In this document: positions 9,197 to 17,403 of the stretch, in pieces
Position numbering within the stretch: position 1 is the first letter of the stretch
Layout of the letters: each line of letters starts with the position of its first letter
Origin: MGBC131033 sp910585655
GTDB lineage: Bacteria > Bacillota > Clostridia > Lachnospirales > Lachnospiraceae
Assembly: GCA_949502025.1 (NCBI GenBank)
Contig: CATBCG010000054.1
Coordinates: 1 to 53,446, forward strand
Direction of reading: 5' to 3'
Length of the DNA stretch: 53,446 nucleotides
Notes under the pieces: generated by a model
Told to the model about the DNA's origin: nothing
Database searches by the model: none
Seen by the model: only the letters and a program-made list of their open reading frames with translations
Program-made: the position numbers and the translations under genes

Positions 9197-9222
9197 AAAA
9201 CAAGAAAAGAGGTGTTCTAATC

Positions 9223-10437
9223 ATGAAACTTCCCGGCTACTATTCTTCCGGCGAATTTGCCCGTATGGCGCAGGTCTCCGTCCGTACGATACGTTTTTAT
9301 GACCAAAAAAATCTCCTAAAACCTTCCTTTGTCAAGGACTCCGGCGCTCGATTTTATACGGATTCCGACCTTGCCAAGCTGCAGCAGATTTTACTGTTGA
9401 AATACCTGGGGTTTTCGCTTGATGATATCCGGGAAATGACCATTGGAGAAGCAGACTCCCATTTTCTTCTCCATTCCCTAAAGCTACAAAAAAAGCTGGT
9501 ACAGGATCGTATGGAACAGCTCCAGCTTGTAGAAACCGCGATCGACAATACCGTAGCCGCTATTTCACAGGATCTGAAAACCGATTGGAGTCAGATGCTC
9601 CAGCTCATTCATCTGACCGGAATGGAGCAAAGCCTGAAAAGCCAATACCAAAACGCAGGAAATATCGCAGCCCGGATTCGGCTACACCAGGAATATTCTA
9701 CCAATTCCCAGGGATGGTTTCCCTGGATTTATGAACAATGCGCGCTGGATCGGCAGACAAAGAAAACCGATTTCCGGATTTTAGAAATTGGCTGTGGCAA
9801 CGGCGCTCTATGGACGGAAAACAACAAACAGCTTCCAGCCGGCTGTTCGGTGGTGCTGTCTGATGTTTCTGAAGGAATGCTACGGGACGCCAGGCGAAGC
9901 ATCGGCGCAGAGGACTCCCGTTTCTCGTTCCAATGCTTTGACTGCACCAAAATTCCTTTTCCGGATCATAGCTTTGATCTGATAATTGCCAATCATGTCT
10001 TGTTTTATTGTGAAACAATTCCTGCCGTCTGCCGGGAAGTCCGCCGCGTCCTAAAGCCAGACGGACGTTTCCTATGCAGCACCTACGGCGCCAACCATAT
10101 GAAGGAAATCACGGCGTTGGTGCAGCGCTTTGACAGTCGTATCCGCCTTTCCGGAAAAATCCTCTATGAACACTTCGGACTGGAAAACGGCGCCGCTTTA
10201 CTACAGGAAAGCTTTTCCCATATCGAGCGCCGGGACTATGAGGATTCCATCGAACTGACCAAGACGGAACCGCTTTTAGAATATATTCTTTCCTGCCATG
10301 GGAACCAGAACCAATACCTGCTCGAACGCTACAGCGAATTCCGAACGTTTATAGAGGAACGGATCGCGCAAGAAGTTCGGATACGGAATGGGTTTCGGAT
10401 TACAAAAGAAGCGGGGATTTTTGTGTGCTGGGGGTAG
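9223..10437 (+). CDS. MerR-family regulator fused to a SAM-dependent methyltransferase
   Basis: A 404-aa two-domain protein. Residues 5-75 form a MerR winged helix-turn-helix (YSSGEFARMAQVSVRTIRFYD, then GARFYTDSDLAKLQQI and LGFSLDDIREM). Residues about 80-120 are the usual dimer coiled coil. Residues about 180-300 form a class I methyltransferase. Its SAM-binding motif I is ILEIGCGNG (187-195), an acidic motif II follows (LSDVSEGML), then DCTKIPFPDHSFDLIIANHVL and REVRRVLKPDGRF. The expected behaviour is a DNA-binding sensor whose effector domain methylates a small molecule. The substrate is unknown. AGAGGTG precedes the ATG by about 8 bases. It converges on the AT-rich kinase gene with only a 10-base gap. 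Confidence 0.88.
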   Translation: MKLPGYYSSGEFARMAQVSVRTIRFYDQKNLLKPSFVKDSGARFYTDSDLAKLQQILLLKYLGFSLDDIREMTIGEADSHFLLHSLKLQKKLVQDRMEQLQLVETAIDNTVAAISQDLKTDWSQMLQLIHLTGMEQSLKSQYQNAGNIAARIRLHQEYSTNSQGWFPWIYEQCALDRQTKKTDFRILEIGCGNGALWTENNKQLPAGCSVVLSDVSEGMLRDARRSIGAEDSRFSFQCFDCTKIPFPDHSFDLIIANHVLFYCETIPAVCREVRRVLKPDGRFLCSTYGANHMKEITALVQRFDSRIRLSGKILYEHFGLENGAALLQESFSHIERRDYEDSIELTKTEPLLEYILSCHGNQNQYLLERYSEFRTFIEERIAQEVRIRNGFRITKEAGIFVCWG

Positions 10438-10447
10438 TGGCGACTTG

Positions 10448-11395
10448 CTAACTCCCAGCCTCCTTTGTATTGTCACCCATATATGTTTCTTTCCTGCTGT
10501 GAGCAAACTCATACGCAACTTTCATATTAGTAATTAGCTGTTGGCACTCTTCAAGACTTTCTCCGTTTGCAAGTTCCTCTCTGAAAAGCCAAATGACCGT
10601 TTCAATATACAAACAGCGCAATAAAATCTCACAAGGAATACCTACACCGTCACCAAGCTTTTGTACGAAATCAATTACTACATCCTTTGGCTCTGAGGTC
10701 AAATCATCTCTAAACTCATCAAGTATAAATCTCGATAAATCAAATACGGGGTCGCCTATTACGCCTTTAGGGTCAATAATCGTATAGCCTCCATTTTCAT
10801 TTTTAAGTATATTCTCATGGTGTAAATCACCGTGCAGCAAAAGATTGCGTGAATACTTTTTGCATATATCTGTAAGCATTTGCTCTGCACTGTCAAGATA
10901 CTGATACAATTCTTCACAATCCTCACGATTTTTTGTACCCTTTTTGCCAGCTTCAAACCACTCGATGTATGTAGGGAATGTACTATCGGGCAAGTCAGTC
11001 TTGTGCAGTCCTTTAAATATTTCGCCTGCAATTTTAATACGTTCGTTGCGGGGAGTACTTTCATATAAAGTATAGGCAGGCACAATTCGTTCCATTATGT
11101 ATACCTTATCATCAAATGAATACTCATAAAGTTTACAAAAATTCTCACCTTGAAACAATTTTAATGCCAGTATTTCCTTGTCAAAACCATTGTTGATAAG
11201 AATTTTGAGAATAACCTTACCATATCGTTTTGAAACCGCATAGAAAATCAGGCTGTTAGTGGAAAACTCTGACTTAAATTCTATTTCAGACAGCTCCCAT
11301 TGTTTTTTGTATTTCTCTACAATACTGATTCGTTCGTTAAAGCTTTCTGTACCTAACTTTTTTAAAAATCGCTCCGCTATAATATCAGTCAGCAA
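10448..11395 (-). CDS. APH(6)/hydroxyurea-kinase-like phosphotransferase
   Basis: A 315-aa kinase of the aminoglycoside phosphotransferase fold. The catalytic loop is LLLHGDLHHENIL (H-G-D and downstream N). The metal motif is YTIIDPKGVIGDPVFDLSRFI, a pattern typical of the APH(6)/hydroxyurea kinase branch. Enzymes of this group phosphorylate aminoglycosides or related small molecules. The substrate here is unproven. The likely start is the TTG at 11395, because AGGAGAAAGGCGG lies 7 bases upstream. A longer frame from 11461 overlaps the broken upstream gene. The gene is clearly more AT-rich than its neighbours, which suggests recent transfer. Confidence 0.8.
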   Translation of the reverse strand: MLTDIIAERFLKKLGTESFNERISIVEKYKKQWELSEIEFKSEFSTNSLIFYAVSKRYGKVILKILINNGFDKEILALKLFQGENFCKLYEYSFDDKVYIMERIVPAYTLYESTPRNERIKIAGEIFKGLHKTDLPDSTFPTYIEWFEAGKKGTKNREDCEELYQYLDSAEQMLTDICKKYSRNLLLHGDLHHENILKNENGGYTIIDPKGVIGDPVFDLSRFILDEFRDDLTSEPKDVVIDFVQKLGDGVGIPCEILLRCLYIETVIWLFREELANGESLEECQQLITNMKVAYEFAHSRKETYMGDNTKEAGS

Positions 11396-11687
11396 TTTAA
11401 ATCCGCCTTTCTCCTGTTTGTTAAATTCAAATTTTCTAAAACTAATACGCTTCTCATACAATGAAAAATTACATAATAAGAACGGTTGCAGCGCCTCTAT
11501 AGTCGCCGTCTGCCGCCAATAATTTACCGGATTTTATACATTGGTTCGCTTGTTCCAAACGATACTCTGCTACTTTTTCTTTTTCACAATTTAAGATCAC
11601 CATCATATCAATATCAGACTCCGTATTAAAATCTCCTCGTACATAGGAGCCATATAACACAATTTTATAGATGTCTTCTTTTCTCAT
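11389..11687 (-). pseudogene. Broken MNT-HEPN toxin-antitoxin remnant (fused and frameshifted)
   Basis: The reading frame starts at 11687 (AGGAAAGG ribosome site, 5 bases). It encodes the minimal nucleotidyltransferase motif GSYVRGDFNTESDIDMMVIL, then jumps after VAEYR into the opening of a HEPN protein (RLEQANQCIKSGKLLAADGDYRGAA). Intact MNT and HEPN proteins are normally separate neighbouring genes, so an internal deletion has fused them. At about 11488 the frame is lost. One base appears to be missing, and the shifted frame continues as NRSYYVIFHCMRSVLVLEN, the expected HEPN continuation, until it runs into the kinase leader. The in-frame product would be only 72 aa (11469-11687). Confidence 0.75.
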
Positions 11688-11754
11688 ATCTGCCTTTCCT
11701 AGCCAGTATAACATACCCTTTCCAAAATTTCAGTAACTTTTTTTCAAAAACCTC

Positions 11755-11785
11755 TTGCACATGACGTTACGTCATCTTTTATACT
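11755..11785 (+). promoter_or_regulatory. rfb operon promoter with palindromic operator in a 19-bp spacer
   Basis: TTGCAC (11755-11760) and TATACT (11780-11785) are separated by 19 bases. Bases 11761-11775 of the spacer are ATGACGTTACGTCAT, a palindrome except for its centre base. An over-long spacer holding a palindrome is the classical layout of promoters activated by MerR-family proteins. Confidence 0.55.
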
Positions 11786-11876
11786 AATTCCAGAAACCGT
11801 TTCTACAGGTTGTATTCCCTTTAAAAATCGGAAATACTAACCTTATTCCTATCTTTGAAAAAGGAGGTTCCCGCTC

Positions 11877-12773
11877 ATGAAAGGTATCATTTTAGCCGGC
11901 GGATCCGGCACCCGCCTGTATCCGCTGACCATGGTAACGTCCAAACAATTACTGCCTGTCTATGACAAGCCAATGATTTATTATCCGCTTTCTGTCCTGA
12001 TGAATGCAGGAATACGAGATATTTTGATTATTTCCACGCCGCAGGACACGCCCCGTTTCCGGGAACTGTTCGGAGACGGAAGGCAATTTGGTCTCTCGCT
12101 TTCCTACGCCGTACAGCCTAGCCCGGACGGGCTTGCCCAAGCCTTTTTGATCGGAGAAGAATTTATCGGTACAGATACTGTAGCGATGATCTTAGGCGAT
12201 AATATTTTTGCCGGGCATGGTTTAAAGCAACGTCTGCAAACGGCGGTAGACAATGCCGAAAACGGCAGAGGTGCCACAATTTTCGGTTATTACGTAGACG
12301 ATCCGGAACGCTTTGGCATTGTCGAATTTGACCAGGAGGGAAAAGTTATTTCTCTGGAAGAAAAGCCTGCCAAACCAAAGAGTAACTATTGCGTTACCGG
12401 GCTGTATTTTTATGACAACCGCGTGGTAGAATATGCCAAAAAGCTGCGCCCGAGCGCCCGCAACGAGCTGGAAATTACCGATCTGAACAACCTGTACCTG
12501 CAAAGCCACAGTCTGAACGTCGAACTGTTGGGACAGGGCTTTACCTGGCTGGATACCGGAACACACGAAAGTCTGGTAGACGCTACAAACTTCGTTAAAA
12601 CCATCGAACAGCATCAGCATCGGAAAATTGCCTGTCTGGAAGAGATCGCCTATTTAAACGGCTGGATTACCAAGGACGAGGTGTTAAAAGTCTATGAGCT
12701 GCTCCGAAAAAATCAATACGGACAGTATTTAAAGGATGTACTGGATGGAAAATATCAGGATGGTTTAAACTAA
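11877..12773 (+). CDS. rfbA: Glucose-1-phosphate thymidylyltransferase
   Basis: A 298-aa enzyme, full length for the family, that makes dTDP-glucose from dTTP and glucose-1-phosphate. This is the first step of dTDP-L-rhamnose synthesis. The N-terminus has the nucleotide-binding signature GGSGTRLYPLT (about 8-18) and SKQLLPVYDKPMIYYPLS. ILGDNIFAGHG is the metal/nucleotide loop, and EEKPAKPKSNYCVTGLYFYD and WLDTGTHESL are further family blocks. AAAGGAGG lies 10 bases before the ATG. It is the first gene of a four-gene operon and is followed 17 bases later by rfbB. Confidence 0.97.
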   Translation: MKGIILAGGSGTRLYPLTMVTSKQLLPVYDKPMIYYPLSVLMNAGIRDILIISTPQDTPRFRELFGDGRQFGLSLSYAVQPSPDGLAQAFLIGEEFIGTDTVAMILGDNIFAGHGLKQRLQTAVDNAENGRGATIFGYYVDDPERFGIVEFDQEGKVISLEEKPAKPKSNYCVTGLYFYDNRVVEYAKKLRPSARNELEITDLNNLYLQSHSLNVELLGQGFTWLDTGTHESLVDATNFVKTIEQHQHRKIACLEEIAYLNGWITKDEVLKVYELLRKNQYGQYLKDVLDGKYQDGLN

Positions 12774-12790
12774 ATAAGGAGAGAAGTTTT

Positions 12791-13867
12791 ATGACAATTT
12801 TTGTTACCGGCGGAGCCGGATTTATCGGAAGTAATTTTATTTTTTATTGGAGAAATCACCGTCCGGAGGATCGGATTGTCTGTCTTGACAGCCTGACCTA
12901 TGCCGGGAATTTAAGCACGCTAAAGGATGTACTGGAGCCGGCTGCCGTTCCGAATCCGGATCTGCCTTCCTTCCGCTTTGCCAAAGTAGATATCACCGAT
13001 CGCCAGACGGTTTGGCAGCTTTTTGAGGAAGAAAAACCAGAAGTAGTCGTCAACTTTGCCGCGGAAACTCATGTAGACCGCTCGATTGAACAGCCGGAAG
13101 TATTTTTGGATACCAATATCAAAGGAACTGCGGTACTGATGGACGCCTGCCGTGCGTTTCACACAAGCCGCTTTCATCAGGTTTCTACGGATGAAGTATA
13201 CGGCGATCTGCCGCTAAATCGTCCGGATTTGTTTTTTACCGAAGAGACCCCGATTCATACCAGCAGCCCTTACAGTTCTTCCAAAGCCGCTGCCGATCTG
13301 TTGGCGCTCTCCTACTACCGTACGTATAGGCTTCCTGTGACGATCAGCCGCTGTTCCAATAATTACGGTCCTTATCAGTTCCCGGAAAAGCTGATTCCTC
13401 TGATGATTGCCAATGCTCTGCATGACAAGCCGCTCCCGGTCTACGGAACAGGCGCCAATGTACGTGATTGGCTGTATGTCGAGGATCACTGCAAGGCTAT
13501 CGACCTGATTTTACAAAACGGGCGGGTTGGAGAGGTCTATAACATTGGCGGACACAATGAAATGAAAAATCTGGATATCGTCAAATTGATTTGCCGGGAA
13601 TTAAAAAAGCCGGAAAGTCTGATTACCTATGTGGCAGATCGCAAAGGGCATGATATGCGCTACGCTATCGATCCGGCTAAAATTCACCGGGAATTAGGCT
13701 GGCTGCCGGAAACCTGCTTTGCCGACGGCATCCGCCAGACGATTGACTGGTATCTTACCCATCAGGACTGGTGGGAAGAAATTATTTCCGGCGACTATCA
13801 GCATTATTATGAAACGATGTATGGAATCCGTCTGGCAAACGGAAAAAATGATGGAGGGAATTTATGA
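12791..13867 (+). CDS. rfbB: dTDP-glucose 4,6-dehydratase
   Basis: A 358-aa extended short-chain dehydrogenase that converts dTDP-glucose to dTDP-4-keto-6-deoxyglucose. The NAD-binding motif is VTGGAGFIGSNF (5-16). The family signatures are NFAAETHVDRSIEQP and STDEVYGDLP, and the catalytic YxxxK is in SPYSSSKAAAD. SNNYGPYQFPEKLIPL and DWLYVEDHCKAI follow. The ribosome site is AAGGAGAG. Its stop overlaps the start of rfbD (ATGA), so the two are translationally coupled. Confidence 0.97.
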   Translation: MTIFVTGGAGFIGSNFIFYWRNHRPEDRIVCLDSLTYAGNLSTLKDVLEPAAVPNPDLPSFRFAKVDITDRQTVWQLFEEEKPEVVVNFAAETHVDRSIEQPEVFLDTNIKGTAVLMDACRAFHTSRFHQVSTDEVYGDLPLNRPDLFFTEETPIHTSSPYSSSKAAADLLALSYYRTYRLPVTISRCSNNYGPYQFPEKLIPLMIANALHDKPLPVYGTGANVRDWLYVEDHCKAIDLILQNGRVGEVYNIGGHNEMKNLDIVKLICRELKKPESLITYVADRKGHDMRYAIDPAKIHRELGWLPETCFADGIRQTIDWYLTHQDWWEEIISGDYQHYYETMYGIRLANGKNDGGNL

Positions 13868-14835
13868 GACTATTGATAACCGGGGCGAACGGACAGCTTG
13901 GCTATGATCTGGTAGAAGAGCTTCTTAGGCGTAAACAGGAAGTGATTGCCAGCGACCTTTCTGCCGATCACCCTTTTCACGCAGTTCCGGAAACCTTTAC
14001 CTACATTCCGTTAGATATTACGGATAAGGTTGCCGTGGAAGCACTGTTTGAACGATATGCCAGTCAGCCGTTTGATGTGGTTCTTCACTGTGCCGCCTGG
14101 ACAGCCGTCGATTTGGCAGAGGCGCCGGAAAACCTGGAAAAGGTTCAGGCAGTCAACGGCGCCGGCACCCGCTATATAGCCGAAGCCTGCCAGAAATATG
14201 ACTGCAAACTGCTTTATCTTAGCACGGATTATATTTTTGACGGCAAGGGAGAACTGCCCTGGCTGCCGGAGGAGGCAGACTACCGTCCTCTCAATGTCTA
14301 TGGACGGACGAAGTTAGAGGGGGAACATGCCGTTACAAACCTGTTAGAACATTATTTTATCATCCGTATCGCCTGGGTATTCGGTCCTCATGGAAACAAT
14401 TTTGTCAAAACCATGCTGCGCCTCGGTGAAAACCACGAAAGGCTGACTGTCGTAAATGACCAGATCGGTACGCCGACTTATACCCCGGATCTGGCGCGTC
14501 TGCTGGCAGATATGATAGAGACGGATCGTTACGGCATCTATCACGCTACCAACGAAGGCGGATACCTGAGCTGGTACGACTTTGCAGTAGAGATTTTCCG
14601 CCAGGCGGCAGCGCTTGGGCATTCCGAATACGACGCCGACCATTTGACCGTCCTCCCGGTCAGCACCGCAGACTACAACGCCTCTCTAGCCGCTGGGAAG
14701 CCTTATGCTATCCGTCCCTTTAACAGTCGTTTGGAAAAAAGCAAGCTAACAGAATCCGGCTTCGCTCCTCTGCCGGACTGGAAGGATGCCCTGAGGCGGT
14801 ATCTGCAGGAGTATTGGCGCGCCATACAAGAATGA
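13864..14835 (+). CDS. rfbD: dTDP-4-dehydrorhamnose reductase
   Basis: A 323-aa NAD(P)H-dependent reductase, the last step of dTDP-L-rhamnose synthesis. It has TGANGQLGYDL (6-16) for cofactor binding, CAAWTAVDLAE, LSTDYIFDGKGE, and YGRTKLEGE with the catalytic Tyr and Lys. RIAWVFGPHGNNFVKTML is also a family block. It overlaps rfbB by four bases. The final third is somewhat longer than the shortest family members, but nothing is missing. Confidence 0.95.
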   Translation: MRLLITGANGQLGYDLVEELLRRKQEVIASDLSADHPFHAVPETFTYIPLDITDKVAVEALFERYASQPFDVVLHCAAWTAVDLAEAPENLEKVQAVNGAGTRYIAEACQKYDCKLLYLSTDYIFDGKGELPWLPEEADYRPLNVYGRTKLEGEHAVTNLLEHYFIIRIAWVFGPHGNNFVKTMLRLGENHERLTVVNDQIGTPTYTPDLARLLADMIETDRYGIYHATNEGGYLSWYDFAVEIFRQAAALGHSEYDADHLTVLPVSTADYNASLAAGKPYAIRPFNSRLEKSKLTESGFAPLPDWKDALRRYLQEYWRAIQE

Positions 14836-14883
14836 ATCAAGGGATTTTACGGAACTTATAAACTTATAATAGGAGAATAAACT

Positions 14884-15510
14884 ATGGGACAAATAACAGT
14901 GGAAAAAAACGTTGGAGGCATCGAGGGGCTTTGTATTATCACGCCTGCCGTTCATGGTGACGCCAGAGGTTATTTCATGGAAACCTACAACCAGCAGGAT
15001 ATGGACGAAGCCGGGCTGACGATGCGTTTTGTACAGGACAACCAGTCCTCTTCTCCCAAGGGAGTATTACGAGGTCTTCATTTTCAAAAGCAGTATCCTC
15101 AGGGAAAGCTGGTGCGTGTCGTCCGCGGTAATGTATTTGACGTAGCAGTCGATCTGCGGAAAGGCAGCGCGACTTATGGAAAGTGGTTTGGCATGGAGTT
15201 AAGCGCGGAAAATAAAAAACAGTTTTATATTCCGGAAGGCTTTGCTCATGGCTATTTGGTCTTATCCGACTACGCGGAATTCTGTTACAAATGTACGGAT
15301 TTTTATCATCCGGGAGACGACGGCGGACTAGCCTGGAACGATCCGGAAATCGGTATCTGCTGGCCACAGCTTTTAAGCAGTCAGCCTTATCCTGGAACCG
15401 CCTCCGCAAAAGGCTACCAGATGGAGGACGGTACCCCGTTAAATCTAAACGAACGGGATCAACGCTGGAAAAATCTATCAGAACTTAGAAAAAATGAACA
15501 GAATTCATAA
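14884..15510 (+). CDS. rfbC: dTDP-4-dehydrorhamnose 3,5-epimerase
   Basis: A 208-aa cupin-fold epimerase that inverts C3 and C5 of dTDP-4-keto-6-deoxyglucose. It shows HGDARGYFMETYN, RFVQDNQSSSPKGVLRGLHFQ (with the catalytic His), VFDVAVDLRKGS and IPEGFAHGYLVLSDYAEFCYKCTDFYHP (with the catalytic Tyr). It is slightly longer than typical because of a C-terminal extension. GGAG lies 9 bases before the ATG. It is the last gene of the operon and is followed at once by a strong terminator. The order A-B-D-C makes a complete rhamnose-donor set for wall polysaccharide. Confidence 0.95.
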   Translation: MGQITVEKNVGGIEGLCIITPAVHGDARGYFMETYNQQDMDEAGLTMRFVQDNQSSSPKGVLRGLHFQKQYPQGKLVRVVRGNVFDVAVDLRKGSATYGKWFGMELSAENKKQFYIPEGFAHGYLVLSDYAEFCYKCTDFYHPGDDGGLAWNDPEIGICWPQLLSSQPYPGTASAKGYQMEDGTPLNLNERDQRWKNLSELRKNEQNS

Positions 15511-15515
15511 TTTTT

Positions 15516-15560
15516 CAGCCGGGAAACTGCTATAAAAAGTAGTTTCCCGGCTGCTTTTCT
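15516..15560 (+). terminator. Intrinsic terminator of the rfb operon
   Basis: AGCCGGGAAACT pairs with AGTTTCCCGGCT around a short loop (15517-15552), followed by the T-rich run GCTTTTCTTT. It lies 6 bases after the rfbC stop and next to the end of the convergent ABC gene. Confidence 0.9.
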
Positions 15561-15564
15561 TTCT

Positions 15565-17304
15565 CTAGCTCTCCTCTGCCATCCGGTACAGCCCGGCATA
15601 AATCCCGCCGCGCTCTAACAATTCCTTGTGTGTCCCCCGTTCGGCAATCCCGTCTTCCGTCAGTACGATGATGTCTTTAGCGTTCCGGATTGTCGTCAAC
15701 CGATGGGCAATGACAAAGGTCGTCCGGTTCTTTGCCAGTTTTTCTAACGACTCCTGAACAACACGCTCGCTTTCGTTATCAAGTGCGCTGGTAGCCTCGT
15801 CGAAAATCAGCACCGGCGGATTTTTTAAAAACACTCTGGCAATGCTTAACCGCTGCTTCTGACCGCCGGAAAGCTTAACACCCCGCTGCCCGATATCCGT
15901 CTGATAGCCGTCCGGCAACGATAAAATAAATTCATGAGCGTTGGCATTCTTTGCCGCTTCGATGATTTCTGCCTCGGTCGCATCCTGCTTTCCATAGCGG
16001 ATATTGTCCATAACGGTTCCGGCAAACAAGTAGACGTCCTGTTGAACAATTCCGATATTCCGGCGTAAGGAACGCATCGTAATATTTCGTATATCTACGC
16101 CGTCTAATTTTACAGAGCCTTCCGTCGTATCATAAAAACGCGGAATCAGGCTGCACATGGTAGTCTTTCCGACGCCGGAGCTTCCGACCAACGCCATATA
16201 ATCTCCTGCCTTGACATCCAGGTTAATGTTGCGGAAGACATCCTCCTTGGTATCCTGATAACGGAAAGAAACACCTTCAAAAGCAATATCCCCTCTGACC
16301 TTGGTCAGCTCCTTGGCGTCCTTACTGTCCACAATGTCCGGCTCAATCGAAAGGATTTCATAAAAACGCTCATAACCCGTAATTCCGTTCTGGAATTGCT
16401 CTGTAAAGTTAATCAGCTTCCGCACCGGCTCGATCAGGTTGTTGATATAGAGCAAAAACGTCAGCAAATCCGTAACCCGGATTATATTTTTTAAAATCAG
16501 AAAACCGCCGCCGATGATTACGACGACGTTAATCATACTGGTAAAAAACCCCAACCCGGAATGAAAGGTCGCCATCCAGAAATAACTGTTGTTTTTACTG
16601 GTCACAAAGCGATTATTCCCCTCCCGGAACTGCCCCATTTCCACTTCTTCATTAGCAAAAGATTTTACTACACGGACACCGGAGAGACTGTCCTCAATCT
16701 GAGCGTTGATATCGGCAATCCGTTCCCGGTTCCGGCGAAACGCAACATTCATTTTTTTCCGTACCGTCAGGGCAAATAAAAACATCAGCGGCAGCACGGC
16801 AAAGACAATCAACGTCAGCGGCGCATTAATCCGAATCAAAATTACAAAAGCGCCTACAAATTTGATGATCGAAATTACAATATCCTCCGGACCATGATGG
16901 CACAGCTCCGTAATTTCAAACAAATCGTTGGTAATCCGCGTCATAAGCTGCCCGACCTTCTGATTGTCGTAAAAATTAAAAGACAGCTTTTGATAATGTT
17001 CAAAGATATCGTTACGCATATCCGATTCCATATAGGCGCCCATCATATGTCCCTTATGGGAAATAAAGAAATTACAGCCCATTTCCAGCAAAGCCAACGC
17101 TACCATCGCCCCGCAGAGCAAGACGATTTGTTCCATCGCCTCCCCGATCTCATACTCCACCAGAAGCGTATTGGTGATATAGCGGACAATCAGCGGAGCA
17201 ACCAGCGAAATCGCTGCCGCAAAAAAAGCGAATAACATATCCGCCAGAAATAACCCCATATACGGCTTGTAATACGATAAAAATTTTTTCATTTTCGGAC
17301 TCAT
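15565..17304 (-). CDS. ABC transporter, fused permease-ATPase (MsbA/LmrA type)
   Basis: A 579-aa half-transporter. Residues 1-310 hold the six-helix export-type membrane domain (FLADMLFAFFAAAISLVAPLI, TLIVFAVLPLMFLFALTV). Residues 335-579 hold the nucleotide-binding domain with Walker A GSSGVGKTT (about 373-381), Q-loop VQQDVYLF, signature LSGGQKQRLSIAR, Walker B VLIFDEATSALD and the switch AHRLTT. It would work as a homodimer exporting lipids, drugs or peptides. The cargo cannot be inferred. GAGGGGAG precedes the ATG. It stands alone, convergent with the rhamnose operon. Confidence 0.93.
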   Translation of the reverse strand: MSPKMKKFLSYYKPYMGLFLADMLFAFFAAAISLVAPLIVRYITNTLLVEYEIGEAMEQIVLLCGAMVALALLEMGCNFFISHKGHMMGAYMESDMRNDIFEHYQKLSFNFYDNQKVGQLMTRITNDLFEITELCHHGPEDIVISIIKFVGAFVILIRINAPLTLIVFAVLPLMFLFALTVRKKMNVAFRRNRERIADINAQIEDSLSGVRVVKSFANEEVEMGQFREGNNRFVTSKNNSYFWMATFHSGLGFFTSMINVVVIIGGGFLILKNIIRVTDLLTFLLYINNLIEPVRKLINFTEQFQNGITGYERFYEILSIEPDIVDSKDAKELTKVRGDIAFEGVSFRYQDTKEDVFRNINLDVKAGDYMALVGSSGVGKTTMCSLIPRFYDTTEGSVKLDGVDIRNITMRSLRRNIGIVQQDVYLFAGTVMDNIRYGKQDATEAEIIEAAKNANAHEFILSLPDGYQTDIGQRGVKLSGGQKQRLSIARVFLKNPPVLIFDEATSALDNESERVVQESLEKLAKNRTTFVIAHRLTTIRNAKDIIVLTEDGIAERGTHKELLERGGIYAGLYRMAEES

Positions 17305-17345
17305 TTCTACTACTTCTCCCCTCTTCGTATCAAATGTTCTGTGAC

Positions 17346-17378
17346 AAAGCGGAGAATCCCCTCTAAGGAATTCTCCGC
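17346..17378 (-). terminator. Terminator after pfkA
   Basis: On the minus strand GCGGAGAATTCC pairs with GGGGATTCTCCGC (17349-17378), followed by TTTGTC. The T-run is short, so efficiency is uncertain. The position, about 25 bases past the pfkA stop, supports the role. Confidence 0.65.
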
Positions 17379-17403
17379 CGCTATCCTGTTACATAAATTG
17401 TTT

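Noticed and set aside
14836..14883. Possible third copy of the tandem RNA element before rfbC (shared GGAACTTA and AATAGGAG)
   Set aside because: Only the short flank resembles the crh leader. The sequence upstream is rfbD coding and lacks the P1/P2 stems.
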